A stretch of DNA of 48,426 nt. Source: Paucilactobacillus kaifaensis. Its GTDB lineage: Bacteria > Bacillota > Bacilli > Lactobacillales > Lactobacillaceae. The stretch covers positions 1 through 48,426 of the forward strand of contig NZ_BJDM01000016.1 of NCBI RefSeq assembly GCF_005405145.1. Reading direction: 5' to 3'. A program made the translations under genes and the position numbers. Positions 32,092 to 41,695 of the stretch are shown here, piece by piece (within the stretch, counting starts at the first letter, position 1; every line of letters begins with the position of its first letter). Below the pieces are notes generated by a model that saw nothing but the letters and a program-made list of their open reading frames with translations, did not search any database and had not been told where the DNA came from.

Positions 32092-32628
32092 ATGAATCGT
32101 GGGTTTGAAGTAGTTTCAAAAAAGGTAGATCAACAAATTAATTTACCATTGCGTCAAACAAAAAATGCGGCTGGTTATGATTTTGAGTGTGCTGAAGATT
32201 TTGTCTTACCGTCAATTTGGAAACTTAATTTTATCAAAATATTTAAGTTACTTCACCAAAAAAAGGCAATTTCTGAGGAAGAATTACTGCAAGCCGATGA
32301 GGTGTTGAAGCCTTTATTGGTACCAACCGGGATTAAGGCATATATGCAACCAAATGAATTTTTGCTACTAGCCAATCGGTCCAGCAATCCGTTGAAACGA
32401 CGATTAGTGTTGCCTAACGGTGTTGGCGTTGTGGATGCAGATTATTATAACAATAGTGGCAACGAGGGTGAAATTTTTTTTCAATTACTTAATTTCGGTG
32501 TAACAGATGTGCATATTAAAAAAGGTGAACGAATTGGTCAAGGTATCTTTGTACCATTCCTAATCACTGATAATGAGACGTTACCACAAAATGAACGCAG
32601 TGGTGGTTTTGGCTCGACAAAAAAGTAA
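32092..32628 (+). CDS. dut: dUTP diphosphatase (trimeric dUTPase)
   Basis: Hydrolyses dUTP to dUMP, keeping uracil out of DNA and supplying dTMP synthesis. The 178-aa protein has the five dUTPase motifs: AGYDFECAED (1), ANRSSNPLKRRLVLPN (2), GVGVVDADYYNN (3), KGERIGQGIF (4) and RSGGFGSTKK (5). Between motifs 1 and 2 there is an insertion of about 35 residues (WKLNFIKIFKLLHQKKAI and following), making it longer than the usual 145-150 aa. Three in-frame ATGs are possible (32068, 32083, 32092); AAAGGGG at 32076-32082 best fits 32092. It is the first gene of a block followed by radA, which has its own promoter signal. Confidence 0.92.
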   Translation: MNRGFEVVSKKVDQQINLPLRQTKNAAGYDFECAEDFVLPSIWKLNFIKIFKLLHQKKAISEEELLQADEVLKPLLVPTGIKAYMQPNEFLLLANRSSNPLKRRLVLPNGVGVVDADYYNNSGNEGEIFFQLLNFGVTDVHIKKGERIGQGIFVPFLITDNETLPQNERSGGFGSTKK

Positions 32629-32678
32629 GCTTAAGATACGTTTACAATTATTGGTAAATCTAGAATTTACGGTGACTA

Positions 32679-32687
32679 TGATACAAT
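32679..32687 (+). promoter_or_regulatory. Extended -10 promoter upstream of radA
   Basis: TG-A-TACAAT (32679-32687) in the 175-base gap between dut and radA, 117 nt before the radA start. It is followed by GACTA..TAGTC arms near 32695-32712. Confidence 0.45.
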
Positions 32688-32803
32688 GATAAGGACTACT
32701 TTGAAATAGTCAAAAGTGTTTGAATTTGCATTAATTGGAATCTAAATATTATTCACTATAATTTGTCAATTATCACAATATTTCTATGTTTGGAGGTTAA
32801 TAG

Positions 32804-34171
32804 ATGGCAAAAGTAAAAACACAATTTGTTTGTCAGAATTGTGGCTATAGTTCACCGCGTTTTTTGGGTCGCTGTCCAAATTGTGGTGAGTGGAACACGC
32901 TAGTAGAAGAAAAAGTTCAATCTACTGCTGACCGAAAATCTCGTGTTAGTATGAGTGGCACGACCGTGAAACCAACTAAAATTAATGAAATTAAAATGGG
33001 TGAGACACCACGTGTTAAAACAAACCTAAAAGAGTTAAACCGCGTTTTGGGTGGGGGAATAGTGCCAGGATCACTAATTTTAATTGGTGGTGACCCCGGA
33101 ATTGGTAAATCAACCCTTCTTTTACAAGTTTCAGGTCAGCTTAATCAAACTGGTGGCAAGGTCTTATATGTTTCTGGTGAAGAAAGTTCCACTCAAATTA
33201 AAATGCGTGCTGATAGATTGAATGTGACCGGCGATCAATTCTATGTTTATCCTGAAACTGATATGAGTAGTATTCGTCAGACCATTGAAGATTTAAAACC
33301 AGATTATGTGGTAATTGATTCGGTGCAAACGATGTCTGAGCCAGATATATCTTCTGCAATCGGTAGTGTGGCACAAATTAGAGAAGTCACTGCTGAATTA
33401 ATGCAAATTGGGAAAACTAATAATATCACGATTTTTATTGTTGGTCATGTTACCAAGGGTGGCGCGATTGCAGGGCCTAAAATATTAGAACATATGGTTG
33501 ATACAGTACTTTACTTTGAAGGTGACTTACATCATACGTATCGAATTTTACGGTCACAAAAAAATCGCTTCGGTTCAACTGATGAGTTGGGTATTTTTGA
33601 GATGCGCGAGGGCGGATTGACAGAGGTTGCTAATCCATCAGAGGTTTTTCTTGAAGAGCGATTGAAAGATGCAACTGGGTCTGCTGTGGTGGTTTCAATG
33701 GAAGGAACACGCCCAATCTTAGTCGAAATTCAGGCGTTAATTACACCAACTGTTTTTGGTAATGCACAGCGAACAGCTACTGGGCTTAATCGTAACCGTG
33801 TTTCCTTATTGATGGCAGTGCTAGAAAAGCGTGCTAATTTGATGTTGCAAAATCAAGATGCATATCTGAAAGCCGCCGGTGGGGTTAAATTAGATGAACC
33901 AGCAATTGATTTAGCTATTTCAGTTAGTATTGCTTCTAGCTATCGTGATAAGGGGACCCAGCCAACAGATGCTTTTGTCGGAGAGGTTGGTTTAACTGGT
34001 GAAATTCGTCGTGTTAATCGAATTGAACAAAGAGTGGGAGAAGCACAAAAACTTGGATTTAAGCGGATTTTTGTTCCTAAAAATAACCTACAGGGTTGGA
34101 CGCCGCCTACTGGAATTACAGTGGTTGGGGTTGCAACTTTAGGGGAAGCACTCAAAAAGGCTTTGAATTAA
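32804..34171 (+). CDS. radA: DNA repair protein RadA
   Basis: RecA-like ATPase acting in recombinational repair and branch migration. The 455-aa protein has an N-terminal zinc finger ([23 protein letters not shown], residues 7-29), the Walker A loop [14 protein letters not shown] near 94, Walker [10 protein letters not shown] near 165, the RadA-specific [15 protein letters not shown] near 251 and a C-terminal Lon-like domain ([19 protein letters not shown]... [21 protein letters not shown]). Length is typical. ATG 32804 follows TTGGAGG. It precedes the PIN-TRAM gene by 21 nt and gltX, the order seen in many Bacillota. Confidence 0.97.
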   Translation: MAKVKTQFVCQNCGYSSPRFLGRCPNCGEWNTLVEEKVQSTADRKSRVSMSGTTVKPTKINEIKMGETPRVKTNLKELNRVLGGGIVPGSLILIGGDPGIGKSTLLLQVSGQLNQTGGKVLYVSGEESSTQIKMRADRLNVTGDQFYVYPETDMSSIRQTIEDLKPDYVVIDSVQTMSEPDISSAIGSVAQIREVTAELMQIGKTNNITIFIVGHVTKGGAIAGPKILEHMVDTVLYFEGDLHHTYRILRSQKNRFGSTDELGIFEMREGGLTEVANPSEVFLEERLKDATGSAVVVSMEGTRPILVEIQALITPTVFGNAQRTATGLNRNRVSLLMAVLEKRANLMLQNQDAYLKAAGGVKLDEPAIDLAISVSIASSYRDKGTQPTDAFVGEVGLTGEIRRVNRIEQRVGEAQKLGFKRIFVPKNNLQGWTPPTGITVVGVATLGEALKKALN

Positions 34172-34192
34172 TTTTGAAAGGAGGATATTATA

Positions 34193-35344
34193 ATGAGAAA
34201 ACATATTATTAGAGGACTATTTGTACTACTTGGCGCTGCTTTAGGCTTTTATTATCTACCGCTGCTGTGGGAAGCAATTGGCTTTACGTTAACCGGGATT
34301 AGTTTATTATCTGTTGATTTATTAATTGGAGCACTTATATTTTTGCTATTATCCTATTTATTGGCTACTTCCGTTGAACGACTAGTGAATCGTACAGAGT
34401 CTTATTTAAGTAAACAGGGCCCGATTTATTTATTATTTGGAAGTTTATTAACAATTGTGGGGTTAGTACTGGCGGTGTTGCTATCGATCCCGCTGTGGAA
34501 TTCACATATACCAGTACTTGATAATATTGTTCCTGTAATTTTAATGCTGATTTTTGGATACATGGGGTTTCGCTTAGGAACAACAAGACTTGATGATTGG
34601 CGGACATTATTTCAATTTCGGCGTCAAAATAAAGAGAGCCCAACTACTACTAACAGCGATGGTAGTTTACTAGCAAAACAGGATGAAAACTATCATCATT
34701 ACAAGATATTGGATACCAATATCTTGATTGATGGACGAATTTACGACATTGTTAAAACTGGATTCATTGAGGGAACTTTATTAGTTCCTAATTTTGTGCT
34801 ATATGAATTACAGTACATTGCTGATTCCAGCGATAGCATTAAACGAGTCCGTGGTCGTCGAGGACTTGATATTTTAAATAAGTTACAAAGTGAAAAAATC
34901 GTTCCAATTGAAATGTATGAAGGCGATTTTGATGATGTTCCTGAAGTCGATAGCAAGCTAATTCGGCTAGCTAAAGAGGTTGACGGAGTGATTGTTACTA
35001 ATGACTACAACTTAAACAAGGTCATTCAGTTTCAAAATGTCCAAGTAATGAATATCAATGGGTTGGCTAAATCACTAAAACCACGAGTTATTCCAGGTGA
35101 AACTCTAAACGTGATGGTGGTTAAGAATGGTACTGAACGACAACAAGGGGTCGCTTATCTGGACGATGGCACAATGGTTGTCGTTGAAGACGGTCGTTAC
35201 TATATGAACGAACATATTGACGTTGAGGTGACGAGTGCCTTACAAACAGATGCGGGGCGGATGATTTTTGCTCGGCCACTACATTCAACCAAGGGAATCA
35301 ATGAGCACCATACATCAGGAAAAGAAAGTACTGATAATAAATAA
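34193..35344 (+). CDS. PIN and TRAM domain membrane protein (YacL family)
   Basis: Membrane-anchored putative RNase of 383 aa. Four hydrophobic segments occupy about the first 130 residues (IIRGLFVLLGAALGFYYLPLL to VPVILMLIFGYMGFRLG). A PIN nuclease domain follows, opening with ILDTNILIDGRIYDIVKTGFIEGTLLVPNFVLYELQYIAD near residue 175 and ending with VDGVIVTNDYNLNKV near 263; the Asp residues D176, D267 and Glu in YELQ are the metal ligands of PIN domains. A C-terminal TRAM domain (ETLNVMVVKNGTERQQGVAYLDDGTMVVVE, about 305-335) likely binds RNA. ATG 34193 follows AAAGGAGG. It is probably in the radA transcript. The RNA target is unknown. Confidence 0.92.
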   Translation: MRKHIIRGLFVLLGAALGFYYLPLLWEAIGFTLTGISLLSVDLLIGALIFLLLSYLLATSVERLVNRTESYLSKQGPIYLLFGSLLTIVGLVLAVLLSIPLWNSHIPVLDNIVPVILMLIFGYMGFRLGTTRLDDWRTLFQFRRQNKESPTTTNSDGSLLAKQDENYHHYKILDTNILIDGRIYDIVKTGFIEGTLLVPNFVLYELQYIADSSDSIKRVRGRRGLDILNKLQSEKIVPIEMYEGDFDDVPEVDSKLIRLAKEVDGVIVTNDYNLNKVIQFQNVQVMNINGLAKSLKPRVIPGETLNVMVVKNGTERQQGVAYLDDGTMVVVEDGRYYMNEHIDVEVTSALQTDAGRMIFARPLHSTKGINEHHTSGKESTDNK

Positions 35345-35432
35345 GACAACCAACTTGGAATTGTCTTGCGATACTTGTACACTAGATGTATTGTGATTTA
35401 TGATGGAATTTTGATGAAAGAGGCGTAAAGTT

Positions 35433-36920
35433 TTGGCAAAAAGTAATATTAGAGTGCGTTATGCACCTAGTCCAACGGGACATTTGCATATTGGAAATGC
35501 GCGAACCGCGTTATTTAACTATTTATTTGCTCGTCATAATAAGGGTAAGTTCATTATTCGGATTGAGGATACTGACACTAAACGAAATATCCAAGACGGT
35601 GAAAAAAGCCAGTTAGAAAATCTAAAGTGGTTAGGGTTAGACTGGGATGAGGGTCCTGATGTCGGCGGTGATTTTGGTCCTTATCGTCAATCTGAACGAA
35701 AAGATATTTATGTGAAATTGATTCAACAATTATTAGATGAAGGTTTGGCATATAAATCATATCGGACTGAAGAAGAACTAGAATCTGATCGTGAAGCACA
35801 AAAGGCTCGTAAAGAGATGCCTCATTATGTATATGAATATGCGGGTATGTCAGATGAGCAAATTGCACAAGCACAAAAAGAAGCTCAAGATAAGGGCATT
35901 GAACCGGTCGTTCGTTTTCGAGTGCCACAAGATCACACGTATACGTGGGATGATCTTGTTAAAGGTGAAATTTCGTTTGCGGCTGACACGATCGGTGGCG
36001 ATTTTGTTATTCAAAAACGAGATGGAATGCCAACATATAACTTTGCTGTCGTAGTTGATGATCATCTGATGAAAATCAGTCATGTTTTTCGTGGAGATGA
36101 CCATGTTGCTAACACACCAAAACAATTGATGATTTACGAGGCATTTGGCTGGGATGCACCTAAGTTTGGTCATATGAGTCTGATTATTAACACAGAAACT
36201 GGTAAAAAGTTAAGCAAGCGTGATGAGTCTGTATTGCAATTCATCGAACAGTATCGTGAATTGGGTTATTTACCGGATGCAATGTTAAACTTCATCGTTC
36301 TGTTGGGATGGTCACCGGTTGGAGAAGATGAGATTTTTACACGGCAAGAATTTATCAAAATGTATGATGAAACTCGGTTGAGTAAATCTCCAGCTTCATT
36401 TGATGGTAAAAAGTTGGAATGGATTAACAATCAGTATATGAAGAATGCTGATGAAGATGCTGTGTTTGACTTAGCATTGCCACAGCTAATTGAAGCTGGC
36501 CTGGTGGAAAAACAACCAGATGCTAAAACATTGGAGTGGACACGTAAATTAATTAGTATCTTCAAACGTGAGATTAGTTATGCACATGAAATTGTGCCGT
36601 TAACAAAGCCATTTTTCCATGGACCGGCTGAAATTAATGATGAAGCTAAGGAAGAATTACAGGCTGATACTGCATTAACAGTATTGCAAGAATTTCATGA
36701 TCGAATTGAAAAACTTGATTATCTGAATACAGTTCAGATTTTAAAAACAATCAAGAGTATTCAAAAAGATACCAAAATTAAGGGTCGTAAGTTGTGGATG
36801 CCAATTCGAATTGCTGTGACACACGAAATGCATGGCCCAGAACTTCCTGAAAGTATTGAATTAATTGGGTACGAAAAGACGTTACAGAACTTGAGTGACA
36901 TGATTAAAAAAATGAGCTAA
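35433..36920 (+). CDS. gltX: Glutamate--tRNA ligase
   Basis: Charges tRNA-Glu (and, in Gram-positives lacking GlnRS, tRNA-Gln for later amidation) with glutamate. The 495-aa class I synthetase has the HIGH-type motif in [25 protein letters not shown] at the N terminus and the KMSKS-type motif in [15 protein letters not shown] near residue 257. Other blocks are [36 protein letters not shown] and a C-terminal anticodon-binding helical region. The start is TTG at 35433 with AAAGAGG upstream. A 7-bp inverted repeat AAGACAA/TTGTCTT (35343-35367) separates it from the preceding gene. It is followed by a strong terminator, so cysS has its own transcript. No cysE lies between gltX and cysS, unlike in bacilli. 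Confidence 0.97.
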   Translation: MAKSNIRVRYAPSPTGHLHIGNARTALFNYLFARHNKGKFIIRIEDTDTKRNIQDGEKSQLENLKWLGLDWDEGPDVGGDFGPYRQSERKDIYVKLIQQLLDEGLAYKSYRTEEELESDREAQKARKEMPHYVYEYAGMSDEQIAQAQKEAQDKGIEPVVRFRVPQDHTYTWDDLVKGEISFAADTIGGDFVIQKRDGMPTYNFAVVVDDHLMKISHVFRGDDHVANTPKQLMIYEAFGWDAPKFGHMSLIINTETGKKLSKRDESVLQFIEQYRELGYLPDAMLNFIVLLGWSPVGEDEIFTRQEFIKMYDETRLSKSPASFDGKKLEWINNQYMKNADEDAVFDLALPQLIEAGLVEKQPDAKTLEWTRKLISIFKREISYAHEIVPLTKPFFHGPAEINDEAKEELQADTALTVLQEFHDRIEKLDYLNTVQILKTIKSIQKDTKIKGRKLWMPIRIAVTHEMHGPELPESIELIGYEKTLQNLSDMIKKMS

Positions 36921-36931
36921 CTGATTGAAGG

Positions 36932-36974
36932 AAAAAAGAGGTTGAGAAAATTAGGTTTTCTCAACCTCTTTTGT
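36932..36974 (+). terminator. Terminator after gltX
   Basis: AAAAGAGGTTGAGAAAA pairs perfectly with TTTTCTCAACCTCTTTT around TTAGG, then TGTTTG. The next promoter must lie in the 90 bases before cysS; I see TATATT/TATTAT near 37029-37036 but no convincing -35 and no T-box motif. Confidence 0.92.
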
Positions 36975-37065
36975 TTGTAAATTAGCTAATAACATCTTAA
37001 CGCCTGAGAGGGTGCTTTGTGGTAAACTTATATTATTCTATCCAACGTAAAGCGAGGTCGGACAA

Positions 37066-38475
37066 ATGTTAAAAGTCTATAATACACTGACGCGTCAAAA
37101 AGAAATTTTTAAGTCGATTAAGCCTGGAGTTATCAACATGTATGTCTGTGGGCCAACGGTTTACAATTATATTCATATTGGTAATGCCCGCAGTGCCATT
37201 GCATTCGATACGATTCGCAGATACTTCGAATTTCGAGGCTATCAGGTTAATTACGTTTCTAATTTTACCGATGTTGACGATAAGATGATTAAAGCGGCGA
37301 ATGAACAAGGGATTACGGTGCCTCAATTAGCCGATAAATTTATTGCTGCCTTTATGGAAGATACCCAGGCAATTAATATTGAACCGGCGACAAAACATCC
37401 TCGGGCTACCGAAAATATTTCAGAGATTATCTCATTTATTGAGGTTCTGATTGATAAGGGATACGCTTATGAATCTGACGGTGATGTATATTATCGTGCA
37501 CGTAAATTTAAACATTATGGCGAGCTATCAGACCAAGCAATTGATGAATTAGAAGTTGGTGCTAGTCAACATGTTGATGATCAGGAATTCGATAAAAAAG
37601 AGGATCCAATTGACTTTGCATTGTGGAAAGCAGCTAAACCAAATGAAATTAAGTGGGAATCACCATGGGGTGCTGGACGACCAGGGTGGCATATTGAGTG
37701 TTCTGTTATGTCAACCAAGTATTTAGGTGATACGTTTGATATTCATGGTGGTGGGCAGGATCTCGAATTTCCCCATCATGAAAATGAAATCGCCCAAAGT
37801 GAGGCCAAGACTGGACAAAAGTTTGCCAATTACTGGTTGCATAATGGATTTGTCACGGTAGGTGATGATAACGAAAAAATGAGTAAGTCTTTAGGTAATT
37901 TTGTGACAGTCCACGACATTATTAAGCAACTTGACCCGCAAATTTTGCGTTTCTTAATGGCAACAACCCAGTATCGACGGCCAATCCAGTATAGTCAAAA
38001 AAATGTTACAGATGCAACTAATAATTTGCAGCATATCCAAACAGCGTTTACGAATTTAAATTATCGCCTACAAGATGCGGTTTCTGCTGATGAAAAAGAG
38101 GCTGAGCTGGTAGAAGTAGCTCAATTAAGAAATCGATTTGTGACTGCAATGGATGATGACTTCAATGCGCAAAATGCAATTACGGTTGTATATGAATTAG
38201 TTAAACTTATTAATGTCTATGCGCAAAAAAAACGTGTATTACGGGATACTTTGCAAACAATGTCGACGAGTTTGCAAGAGTTAGTTAGCATTTTCGGAAT
38301 TCAGCTAACTACCGACAATTTAGACGATGCAAAGATTAAAGAATTAATTGATCAGCGTAATAATGCTCGTCGAAATAAAGATTTTCAATTAAGTGATCAA
38401 ATCCGCGATGAATTAAAGGCACAGGGGATTATTTTAGAGGATACCCCACAAGGAACGCGTTATAGAAAGGATTAG
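37066..38475 (+). CDS. cysS: Cysteine--tRNA ligase
   Basis: Charges tRNA-Cys with cysteine. The 469-aa class I enzyme starts [15 protein letters not shown] and has the zinc Cys and HIGH motif in [19 protein letters not shown] near residue 27, the second zinc ligands in [14 protein letters not shown] near 205 and [23 protein letters not shown] near 227, and the KMSKS motif in [14 protein letters not shown] near 267. A C-terminal helical DALR region ends [19 protein letters not shown]. Length is normal. mrnC starts one base after the stop codon, and rlmB overlaps mrnC, so these three form an operon linking tRNA charging with rRNA maturation, as in other Bacillota. Confidence 0.97.
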   Translation: MLKVYNTLTRQKEIFKSIKPGVINMYVCGPTVYNYIHIGNARSAIAFDTIRRYFEFRGYQVNYVSNFTDVDDKMIKAANEQGITVPQLADKFIAAFMEDTQAINIEPATKHPRATENISEIISFIEVLIDKGYAYESDGDVYYRARKFKHYGELSDQAIDELEVGASQHVDDQEFDKKEDPIDFALWKAAKPNEIKWESPWGAGRPGWHIECSVMSTKYLGDTFDIHGGGQDLEFPHHENEIAQSEAKTGQKFANYWLHNGFVTVGDDNEKMSKSLGNFVTVHDIIKQLDPQILRFLMATTQYRRPIQYSQKNVTDATNNLQHIQTAFTNLNYRLQDAVSADEKEAELVEVAQLRNRFVTAMDDDFNAQNAITVVYELVKLINVYAQKKRVLRDTLQTMSTSLQELVSIFGIQLTTDNLDDAKIKELIDQRNNARRNKDFQLSDQIRDELKAQGIILEDTPQGTRYRKD

Positions 38476-38476
38476 C

Positions 38477-38896
38477 ATGGCACAAATTGATTACCAACAA
38501 GTTAATGGAATTGCACTAGCCTATTTGGGGGATGCAGCCTACGAGGTTTACATTCGTGAACATTTGATTGATAAGGGGCTGACTAAACCAACCAAATTGC
38601 ATCATTTGGCAACTCATTTTGTATCTGCCAAAGCACAGTCTGCACTAATTACATTAATGCAAGAAGATGACATCTTAACAGATGAAGAATGGGAATATTT
38701 TAAACGTGGACGTAATGCTAATAGTCATACCCATGCTAAGAATACTTCAGTATTAACCTATCGAATTTCAACTGGGTTTGAAGCGTTAATGGGGTACTTG
38801 AAACTAAGCCAGCAGAATCAGCGCCTTGAACAATTAGCAAATTGGTGTATTGAACAAGTGGAAGCAGGGAGAACAGAGTATGCAACCAGCAAATAA
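38477..38896 (+). CDS. mrnC: Mini-ribonuclease III
   Basis: Small double-strand-specific RNase of 139 aa that trims 23S rRNA precursors in Gram-positive bacteria. It consists of an RNase III catalytic domain only, without a dsRNA-binding domain: [22 protein letters not shown] near residue 9 holds the catalytic Asp/Glu stretch, and [34 protein letters not shown] near 78 the second signature with the acidic Glu. ATG 38477 follows GAAAGGA, which lies in the end of cysS. The stop codon lies 14 nt inside rlmB. Confidence 0.94.
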   Translation: MAQIDYQQVNGIALAYLGDAAYEVYIREHLIDKGLTKPTKLHHLATHFVSAKAQSALITLMQEDDILTDEEWEYFKRGRNANSHTHAKNTSVLTYRISTGFEALMGYLKLSQQNQRLEQLANWCIEQVEAGRTEYATSK

Positions 38897-39635
38897 TGAA
38901 CTTGATTTTATCATTGGACGTCATCCAGCAGTTGAGGCTCTTAAATCAGAGCAAGAAATTAATAAAGTATTCTTGCAAGAAAGTTTAACATCAGATGCAA
39001 TTAAGGAAATAGTCCAATTAGCTAAAAAACGTCGCCTAGTGATTTCTTCGGTACCTAAAAATAAGTTAGATCAAATGACAAATCGGCAAAATCACCAGGG
39101 AATTGTCTTAGCTGTCGCAGCCTTTCAATATGCTGAAATTGATGATTTATTTGATAATGCCAGTAAGCGGGGTGAAGAGCCGTTCTTTTTAATTTTGGAT
39201 GAACTTGAAGATCCCCACAACTTGGGTTCAATTTTACGAACGGCAGATGCAGCCGGGGTGCACGGAATTATTATCCCTAAGAGAAGAGCAGTTGGATTGA
39301 CTTCTGTGGTTGCTAAGACGTCTACTGGGGCAATTGAACATGTGCCTGTTGCAAGAGTAACTAATCTAGTGCAAACTGCTAAACAACTCCAGCAAAGGGG
39401 CGTTTGGTTGTTTGGAACGGACATGAATGGGACAGATTATCGTCGCTGGGATGCAAAAGGTGCGGTTGCTTTGGTGATTGGTAATGAAGGTAAGGGAATT
39501 TCTGCACTATTAAAAAAAACTGTTGATGAAATGTTAACAATTCCAATGGTGGGGCACGTACAAAGTCTGAATGCCAGTGTGGCGGCTAGCCTGTTAATTT
39601 ATCAAGGATTCAATTCACGTAATCCGTTAAAGTAA
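38880..39635 (+). CDS. rlmB: 23S rRNA (guanosine-2'-O-)-methyltransferase RlmB / TrmH family
   Basis: SpoU-type methyltransferase expected to 2'-O-methylate a 23S rRNA guanosine using SAM. The 251-aa protein has the substrate-binding N-terminal domain ([23 protein letters not shown]) and the knotted SPOUT domain: [29 protein letters not shown] near residue 105, [13 protein letters not shown] near 193 and [22 protein letters not shown] near 220. These are motifs 1-3 of the family, with the catalytic Arg in ILRTAD. The in-frame start at 38850 is rejected in favour of ATG 38880, preceded by AGGGAG about 10 nt away. It overlaps mrnC by 17 nt and is followed by a terminator. Confidence 0.94.
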   Translation: MQPANNELDFIIGRHPAVEALKSEQEINKVFLQESLTSDAIKEIVQLAKKRRLVISSVPKNKLDQMTNRQNHQGIVLAVAAFQYAEIDDLFDNASKRGEEPFFLILDELEDPHNLGSILRTADAAGVHGIIIPKRRAVGLTSVVAKTSTGAIEHVPVARVTNLVQTAKQLQQRGVWLFGTDMNGTDYRRWDAKGAVALVIGNEGKGISALLKKTVDEMLTIPMVGHVQSLNASVAASLLIYQGFNSRNPLK

Positions 39636-39648
39636 TTGTTCCAATAAA

Positions 39649-39673
39649 AATGGTCTAAGTGACCAGTTTTTTA
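39649..39673 (+). terminator. Terminator after rlmB
   Basis: TGGTC pairs with GACCA around TAAGT, followed by GTTTTTTAT. Short but well placed 14 nt after the stop. Confidence 0.72.
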
Positions 39674-39682
39674 TCGAAATTA

Positions 39683-39755
39683 TTGTAAGCCCTTTCAATT
39701 TGTGGTAAATTTATATTTACGGAGGGTGTTATACGTGTAGTAAAACGCTTTACTA
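39683..39755 (+). promoter_or_regulatory. rbs operon control region with two palindromes
   Basis: A possible promoter is TTGTAA (39683-39688) and TAAATT (39706-39711) with 17-nt spacing. It overlaps the palindrome GTAAAT-TTAT-ATTTAC (39705-39720). Downstream is TAGTAAA-ACGC-TTTACTA (39738-39755), a perfect 7-bp-arm palindrome with a central CG, typical of LacI-family operators such as those of RbsR. It departs from the cre consensus at the fixed T, G and C positions, so RbsR is more likely than CcpA. Confidence 0.72.
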
Positions 39756-39784
39756 TCTTTTAAATAAGGAGGATTAAATTGTAA

Positions 39785-40180
39785 ATGAAAAAAACAGCGG
39801 TAATTAATTCTGATCTATCAAGAGTAATTAGCCAAATGGGACATTTCGATACTTTAGCAATTGGCGATGCTGGCATGCCGGTTCCTGATGGAACTGAAAA
39901 AATAGATTTAGCGGTCAGTAAAAACTTGCCCAGTTTTATGGACGTACTAACCAATGTATTAAATGAGCTCGAAGTACAAGAAATTATTTTGGCGGAGGAA
40001 ATCAAGACAGTTAATCCAACCCAGTTAACGGCGATTAAAAAATTAATGCCTGAGATTAAACTTTCATTTATTCCACATGAGCAGATGAAGCGTGATTTAG
40101 GTGATGCCAAAGCATTTGTTAGAACCGGTGAAATGTCGTCGTACTCGAACATCATTTTGGTAAGTGGTGTTACTTTTTAA
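39785..40180 (+). CDS. rbsD: D-ribose pyranase
   Basis: Converts the pyranose forms of ribose so that the furanose needed by ribokinase is available. The 131-aa protein starts [36 protein letters not shown], which holds the catalytic His (GH near residue 20) and the Asp of the RbsD family, and ends [15 protein letters not shown], whose Tyr and Asn also belong to the active site. Length is as usual. AAGGAGG lies 12 nt before ATG 39785, a little far. It is the first gene of rbsDACB; the order is as in E. coli and B. subtilis but ribokinase (rbsK) and the repressor (rbsR) are not in the operon. Confidence 0.95.
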   Translation: MKKTAVINSDLSRVISQMGHFDTLAIGDAGMPVPDGTEKIDLAVSKNLPSFMDVLTNVLNELEVQEIILAEEIKTVNPTQLTAIKKLMPEIKLSFIPHEQMKRDLGDAKAFVRTGEMSSYSNIILVSGVTF

Positions 40181-40204
40181 ACGTATCGGGGAGGTGTAAA
40201 GATA

Positions 40205-41695
40205 ATGCAAATTGAAATGAAAAACATTTCTAAATCATTTGGTCCAAATAAAGTTTTGCGAGATGTTAACTTTTCAATTCACGCTGGTGAAGTTCACGCC
40301 TTAATGGGTGAAAATGGAGCTGGAAAATCAACGCTGATGAATATTCTCACTGGTTTGCTAGATTTCGATGGTGGTCATATTTTAGTTGATGGACAAGAAA
40401 CGCGCTTTAAAAACGCGTTAGATGCTGAGCATCACGGCATTGCTTTTATTCATCAAGAAATGAATAATTTTGCTGAAATGTCAGTAGTTGAAAATATGTT
40501 TTTAAATCGCGAAATTAAAAAAGGTTTTGGCATGCTTGACATGAAAGAAATGAAAAAACAAGCCAAAGCAGCTCTAGCTAAGCTGGGAGCAGATATTCCC
40601 GTTGATATTCCAGTGGGCACATTAAGTGTTGGTCGGCAGCAAATGATTGAAATTGCGAAATCTTTGATGAATAAAACACAAGTATTGATCATGGATGAGC
40701 CAACGGCCGCGTTAACAGAAAATGAAATCGCTAAATTATTTGAAATTATTCGATCTTTAAAGAAACAAGGCGTTGCCATAATTTATATTTCACATCGAAT
40801 GGAAGAAATTTTTCAAATTAGTGATCGTTTAACTGTTATGCGAGATGGGCTATCGGTTAACACTTATATGACAAAAGATACCGATGTTAAACAAATTGTG
40901 CATGACATGGTTGGCCGTGAAATGGGGGACTTTTACCCAGGTCGTAATCCTAAATTTGGCGAGGTCTATCTTAAAGCAGAAGGATTAACTAGTGCCGGAG
41001 TATTTAACAATGTTAATTTTGAAGTTCATTCTGGTGAAGTACTTGCGTTTTCTGGATTAATGGGAGCTGGCCGAACTGAAATTATGCGTGCTATTTTTGG
41101 AATTGATAAACTCGATAGCGGCAAAATTTGGGTAAAAGGTAAAGAAGTTCACATTACCAGCCCAGAACACGCTATTCAAAATAACATCGGATTTGTAACC
41201 GAAAACCGTAAAGATGAAGGTTTGATTTTAGATGCTTCGTTATCAGATAACATCGATTTACCAAGCATTGATGGGTTTGTCAAAAAAGGATTTATCGATA
41301 AAAAAGCTGATCAGGATTTTGTCAATATGCTTATGAAACGGTTGGGTGTTAAAGCACAAAGTTCGAAAGATGCTGCCAGCAGTTTGTCCGGTGGAAATCA
41401 GCAAAAAGTGGTGTTAGCTAAGTGGGTTGGTTCGGGTTCTCAAATTCTAATTTTAGATGAACCGACTCGTGGGGTTGACGTTGGTGCTAAGCGGGAAATC
41501 TACGATCTGATTAATGAGTTAACTGATCGGGGCACAGCCGTTATTATGGTTTCTAGTGACCTGGATGAAGTTTTAGGATTCAGTGACAATATTGCTGTTG
41601 TTTACGAAGGTAAAATTCAAGGTGAAATTGCAACAAAAGATGCGACACAAGATAAAATAATGACACTGGCGACAGGAGGAGAACTCGATGAATAA
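40205..41695 (+). CDS. rbsA: Ribose ABC transporter ATP-binding protein
   Basis: Double ATPase that powers ribose import. The 496-aa protein has two ABC domains. Domain 1 shows Walker A GENGAGKST near residue 37, signature LSVGRQQM near 140 and Walker B LIMDEPTAAL near 160. Domain 2 has the degenerate first loop SGLMGAGRTEIMRA near 284, signature LSGGNQQKVVLAKW near 396 and Walker B ILDEPTRGVDVGAK near 417, the usual pattern in sugar ABC proteins of the RbsA/MglA type. ATG 40205 follows GGGGAGGTG. Its last 8 bases overlap rbsC. All parts of the importer (A, C, B) are encoded together. Confidence 0.96.
   Translation: MQIEMKNISKSFGPNKVLRDVNFSIHAGEVHALMGENGAGKSTLMNILTGLLDFDGGHILVDGQETRFKNALDAEHHGIAFIHQEMNNFAEMSVVENMFLNREIKKGFGMLDMKEMKKQAKAALAKLGADIPVDIPVGTLSVGRQQMIEIAKSLMNKTQVLIMDEPTAALTENEIAKLFEIIRSLKKQGVAIIYISHRMEEIFQISDRLTVMRDGLSVNTYMTKDTDVKQIVHDMVGREMGDFYPGRNPKFGEVYLKAEGLTSAGVFNNVNFEVHSGEVLAFSGLMGAGRTEIMRAIFGIDKLDSGKIWVKGKEVHITSPEHAIQNNIGFVTENRKDEGLILDASLSDNIDLPSIDGFVKKGFIDKKADQDFVNMLMKRLGVKAQSSKDAASSLSGGNQQKVVLAKWVGSGSQILILDEPTRGVDVGAKREIYDLINELTDRGTAVIMVSSDLDEVLGFSDNIAVVYEGKIQGEIATKDATQDKIMTLATGGELDE

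Noticed and set aside
35343-35367. Inverted repeat AAGACAA/TTGTCTT as terminator between the PIN-TRAM gene and gltX
   Set aside because: There is no T run after the stem and the loop pairing is awkward; it may be a weak stop or nothing, so it is mentioned only in the gltX entry.
36975-37065. T-box leader for cysS
   Set aside because: GAGAGGGTGCTTTGTGG recalls a T-box antiterminator, but the TGGNACCGCG core, specifier stem and a following terminator are absent.
39738-39755. cre site for CcpA in front of rbsD
   Set aside because: Aligned on the central CG it misses the fixed T, G and C of the cre consensus; a perfect LacI-type palindrome fits better.
39760-40155. Open frame of 131 codons antisense to rbsD
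   Set aside because: Mirror of the rbsD frame with no homology that I can see and no start signals.
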